From positions 1 through 28,585 of the forward strand of contig DATJWY010000142.1 of assembly GCA_035500775.1 (NCBI GenBank): a DNA stretch of 28,585 bases, given 5' to 3'. This document shows, in pieces, positions 22,569-28,585 of the stretch. Below the pieces are notes generated by a model, which was not told the origin of the DNA, made no database searches, and was given only the letters and a program-made list of their open reading frames with translations. The translations under genes were made by a program, and so were the position numbers. Every line of letters begins with the position of its first letter. Positions within the stretch are counted from its first letter, which is position 1. The DNA comes from DATJWY01 sp035500775 (GTDB lineage: Bacteria > Pseudomonadota > Alphaproteobacteria > Acetobacterales > Acetobacteraceae).

Positions 22569-22744
22569 AAGGCGAGGGGCTCCGCCCCTCGACCCCGCCA
22601 AAGGCCGTTGGCCTTTGGAAACCATCTATGTTTCCTGGTGTCGCCAGGAGCTGCCGGCCGAAGAGCGCGGACGCAGTCATATAAGATAAATGGATTTCAA
22701 AGGCTTAGCCTTTGATGGGGTCGAGGGGCAAAGCCCCTCGCCTT
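22569..22744. repeat. Complete inverted pair of palindrome modules, MITE-like
   Basis: The left end runs AAGGCGAGGGGC, hairpin, ACCCCGCC, CCAAAGGCC/GGCCTTTGG, then ATCTATG. The right end is the same sequence inverted: ATAAAT, TCAAAGGC/GCCTTTGA, TGGGGT, then CGAGGGGC/GCCCCTCG and GCCTT. The terminal inverted repeats are about 58 bases and roughly 80% alike, around a core of about 60 bases without an ORF. It lies in the divergent gap between msrB and the helicase gene, so it cannot simply be a terminator. Confidence 0.85.
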
Positions 22745-22775
22745 GCACCGCTCGGAGCCGCATGCCGTTGATATT

Positions 22776-22805
22776 ATCGCTTCGGATGCTTCCTTCCGAA
22801 GCGAT
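22776..22805. promoter_or_regulatory. Perfect 11-base stem-loop upstream of the Mfd-type helicase
   Basis: ATCGCTTCGGA and TCCGAAGCGAT pair perfectly around TGCTTCCT, ending 50 bases before the helicase start. It may be a leader hairpin, an operator, or a small repeat of a different kind from the GC-rich arrays. Confidence 0.5.
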
Positions 22806-22855
22806 GGCGCTCAGACCGTAACGTTCAGCCCCCACCGCCCGCGAAAGCCCGCAGC

Positions 22856-26074
<3,219 letters not shown>

Positions 26075-26084
26075 TGCGGAAGGC

Positions 26085-26127
26085 CCGGGCTCCGCCCTGG
26101 ACCCGCCAAGGGCCTTGAGGCCCTTGG
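26085..26127. repeat. Palindrome modules after the helicase gene
   Basis: A degraded CCGGGC/GCCCTGG hairpin, the linker ACCCGCC and a perfect CCAAGGGCC/GGCCCTTGG stem with loop TTGA (26106-26127) lie between convergent genes. The order matches the left half of the longer elements. Confidence 0.75.
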
Positions 26128-26181
26128 AACCCCGTTACTTGGAGGTTGGCCCACTGAATAACCGCGACCTGGGCCGCTCCG

Positions 26182-26499
26182 TTATCGGGGCGCTCCCCGG
26201 CGCTGACGACACCGGTCCCACCAGCCCTGCACCATGACCAGCCCTCGCATCGTGGGTTGGCGGAGGAACGGCATATCCTCCGCCAGCAGCAAGGCCCCCA
26301 GCGGCGCCATCCAGAAGCCCAGGATCGGAAGGAAACCCAGGAACCCACCTGCGAGCAGCATCAACGCCATCGGGATACGCAGCCAGATCAGCCCGGGCTT
26401 GCGCAGCCAATTATAGGCACGGCGCACGGATGCAGGCAGGGCCGCGAGCAGCCGCTGCAGGGGTGCATCATCATCGGTGTCAGCGCTCGGCTGCATCAT
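26182..26499 (-). CDS. Small inner-membrane protein of unknown function
   Basis: This 105-residue protein has an acidic N-terminus, then RRAYNWLRKPGLIWLRIPMALM, two closely spaced hydrophobic segments (about 45-60 and 62-76, ending LLLAEDMPFLR) and a basic tail (WWDRCRQRRGAPR), giving a hairpin in the inner membrane with both ends probably cytoplasmic. The pattern of a single Pro-Gly-containing hairpin followed by AEDxPFLR is one I associate with small conserved alphaproteobacterial proteins, but no function is established. The start is one of two adjacent ATG codons; the ribosome site is weak. It stands alone. Confidence 0.75.
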   Translation of the reverse strand: MMQPSADTDDDAPLQRLLAALPASVRRAYNWLRKPGLIWLRIPMALMLLAGGFLGFLPILGFWMAPLGALLLAEDMPFLRQPTMRGLVMVQGWWDRCRQRRGAPR

Positions 26500-26677
26500 C
26501 GAGACTTACCATCACATCACGGAATGCGCCCCTGCTGACGCGATGTCGGCGCAGGGTGGACGAACTGGCCGCGCGCAAACGTCGCGCGGCCCCTCAGGCT
26601 AATCCTTCAGCTCCGCCGCCGCACCAGCGCCAGGGCGGGCAGGCCGATCGTGGCGTAGCCCGGGATGAAGGCGCCGG

Positions 26678-26881
26678 TCACACCGGCTCGGCGTGCGCCT
26701 TCCGGGCCAGTTGCCGCAACAGGATACGGGCCAGCGTGGTGGGCGGCACGGCGCCCAGACGGTCGGAGAGATTGCCGAGATCAGGATGCCTGACGGTCAG
26801 CACGCCGCCATCAGTGCTGTACGAGGCGGTGTAACGCACCCCGTCCATGACGACGGTCATTTCGCTGCTGTACTGATCCAT
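26678..26881 (-). CDS. Small protein of unknown function, 67 residues
   Basis: The protein begins MDQYSSEMTVVMDGVRYTASYS and has a small beta-sheet pattern (strands around VVMDGVRYTASYSTDGGVLTVRHP) followed by a helix (TTLARILLRQLARKAH). There is no signal or membrane segment. GAGG six bases upstream supports the start at 26881; the frame is open further upstream, but that part reads like non-coding sequence. It is possibly followed by a 24-codon ORF overlapping its stop (GTGA at 26678-26681). Function is unknown. Confidence 0.6.
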   Translation of the reverse strand: MDQYSSEMTVVMDGVRYTASYSTDGGVLTVRHPDLGNLSDRLGAVPPTTLARILLRQLARKAHAEPV

Positions 26882-26980
26882 GGTAGCCTCGCCCAATGCC
26901 GTCGCCGGATGACACCAACGACGCTCCGCCTCCCTACGCGACAGTGGCGCCAACCATTTTTGGGGGTTCCACCTGGTGGG

Positions 26981-27056
<76 letters not shown>

Positions 27057-27464
27057 GCCGACGACCTCGTCGGGAGGCCGGTCCTATAGCAGCGGCCGCC
27101 GGGGCTGAAAAGAGCCGATTGCACCGCGCCGTCATTTTTGGATGCACGGCAGCCACCCACCCGGCACCACACAAGACGGCTTGACGGCCGCGCCATGCAA
27201 CGATCCGCGTGCCGCACGACTCCGCCTTGATACGCCGCATGGCGCCCCCCCTGATCGGCCGCGCCGCGCCGTCTTGGCGCAGCCGCGCCGGTGCCGCTGG
27301 CCAATCCCTGTGCAGCCGCCGCGCCTTCTGCCGCGCTCCGGGGCAAAAGGGGAACCAGACCGGGCGAAGTGGTTGCCAGCGCACAAAACGGATGCTTGCG
27401 CCGCCCCCCGCCGGGGTGTTTGCTGCGGCATCAAGACCCGGCCCAAGACATAGGGGAATGCTCT
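27057..27464. other. Gene-free region between tRNA-Lys and livH
   Basis: The 408-base region holds the tRNA promoter near its left end and the livH ribosome site (AGGGGA at about 27452) at its right end. The livH operon promoter should be here, but none stands out. ORFs on either strand have no protein-like sequence, and the longest leftward one runs through the tRNA. Confidence 0.5.
27083..27111 (-). promoter_or_regulatory. Candidate promoter of tRNA-Lys
   Basis: On the minus strand TTTTCA and TATAGG are separated by 17 bases, placing the transcript start about 20 bases before the tRNA 5' end. Confidence 0.55.
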
Positions 27465-28375
<911 letters not shown>

Positions 28376-28379
<4 letters not shown>

Positions 28380-28585
28380 ACCACGCGCTGCCGGTCTTTC
28401 CCTTCTCCGACCGCTACGTCATCGATCTCGCCACCACCGTACTTATATATGTGATGCTGGGCTGGGGCCTGAACATCGTCGTCGGCCTCGCCGGCCTGCT
28501 CGATCTCGGCTACGTCGCCTTCTACGCCGTCGGCGCCTATTCCTTCGCATTGCTGGCGCGCACCTTCGGGCTCGACTTCTGGACC
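28376..28585 (+). CDS. livM: Branched-chain amino acid ABC transporter permease LivM, partial
   Basis: Only the first 70 codons lie in the window. The sequence VLIYVMLGWGLNIVVGLAGLLDLGYVAFYAVGAYSFALL is the hallmark N-terminal part of LivM, the second permease of the importer. Translation is coupled to livH by the ATGA overlap. The ATPase genes livG and livF are expected beyond the right edge. Confidence 0.95.

Overview
The window is GC-rich chromosomal DNA from an alphaproteobacterium, most likely of the family Acetobacteraceae; the genus cannot be fixed from the sequence. The basis is the very high GC content, the gene families present (alphaproteobacterial-type LigA, CysG, MsrB and Mfd, a BBP2-type porin, OmpA-like proteins) and intergenic arrays of GC-rich palindromes that I associate with this family. 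It reads as ordinary chromosome: there is no integrase, transposase, phage gene, CRISPR array or recognisable defence system.

Layout. Bases 1-5360 are read leftward: a BBP2/OmpL-like porin, a beta-rich passenger-like protein without a signal peptide, and NAD-dependent DNA ligase (ligA). Bases 5733-11318 are read rightward: a large RTX-like protein whose repeats lack the calcium-binding Asp, an FAD-dependent dehydrogenase of the COG2509 type, and siroheme synthase cysG. Bases 11430-11937 hold a promoter-like dyad, a structured leader with a possible 37-codon peptide, and a small conserved-looking ORF. Bases 12093-14837 are a sulfur and redox block: a 4HBT thioesterase and cysteine synthase in a leftward operon, a divergent Rrf2-family regulator with no cysteine, and a 1-Cys peroxiredoxin. 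Bases 14887-20022 encode envelope proteins: a lipoprotein, a small exported protein, two OmpA-family proteins whose 3' halves are a near-identical duplication, and an unknown 135-residue protein. Bases 20238-26074 hold a 2-hydroxyacid dehydrogenase, the methionine sulfoxide repair pair msrB and fRMsr (overlapping by 4 bases), and an Mfd-type helicase of 1072 residues. The right end has two small unknown genes, tRNA-Lys(CTT), and the start of a branched-chain amino acid ABC transporter operon (livH, livM cut by the window edge).

Themes. CysG (siroheme for sulfite reductase), CysK with its divergent Rrf2 regulator, the 1-Cys peroxiredoxin and the two methionine sulfoxide reductases form a loose sulfur and oxidative-stress set, although they are not one operon. 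The porin, passenger-like protein, RTX-like protein, lipoprotein and OmpA pair make the window rich in cell-surface proteins.

The least explained feature is a family of modular intergenic palindromes. They recur at 1-80, 7871-7965, 9701-9857, 11223-11324, 11949-12090, 16389-16515, 21205-21441, 22569-22744 and 26085-26127. A few stem types are shuffled around a fixed linker, and stem bases change in pairs between copies. Two copies form complete inverted pairs like miniature mobile elements, and one has become the 3' end of the cysG reading frame.
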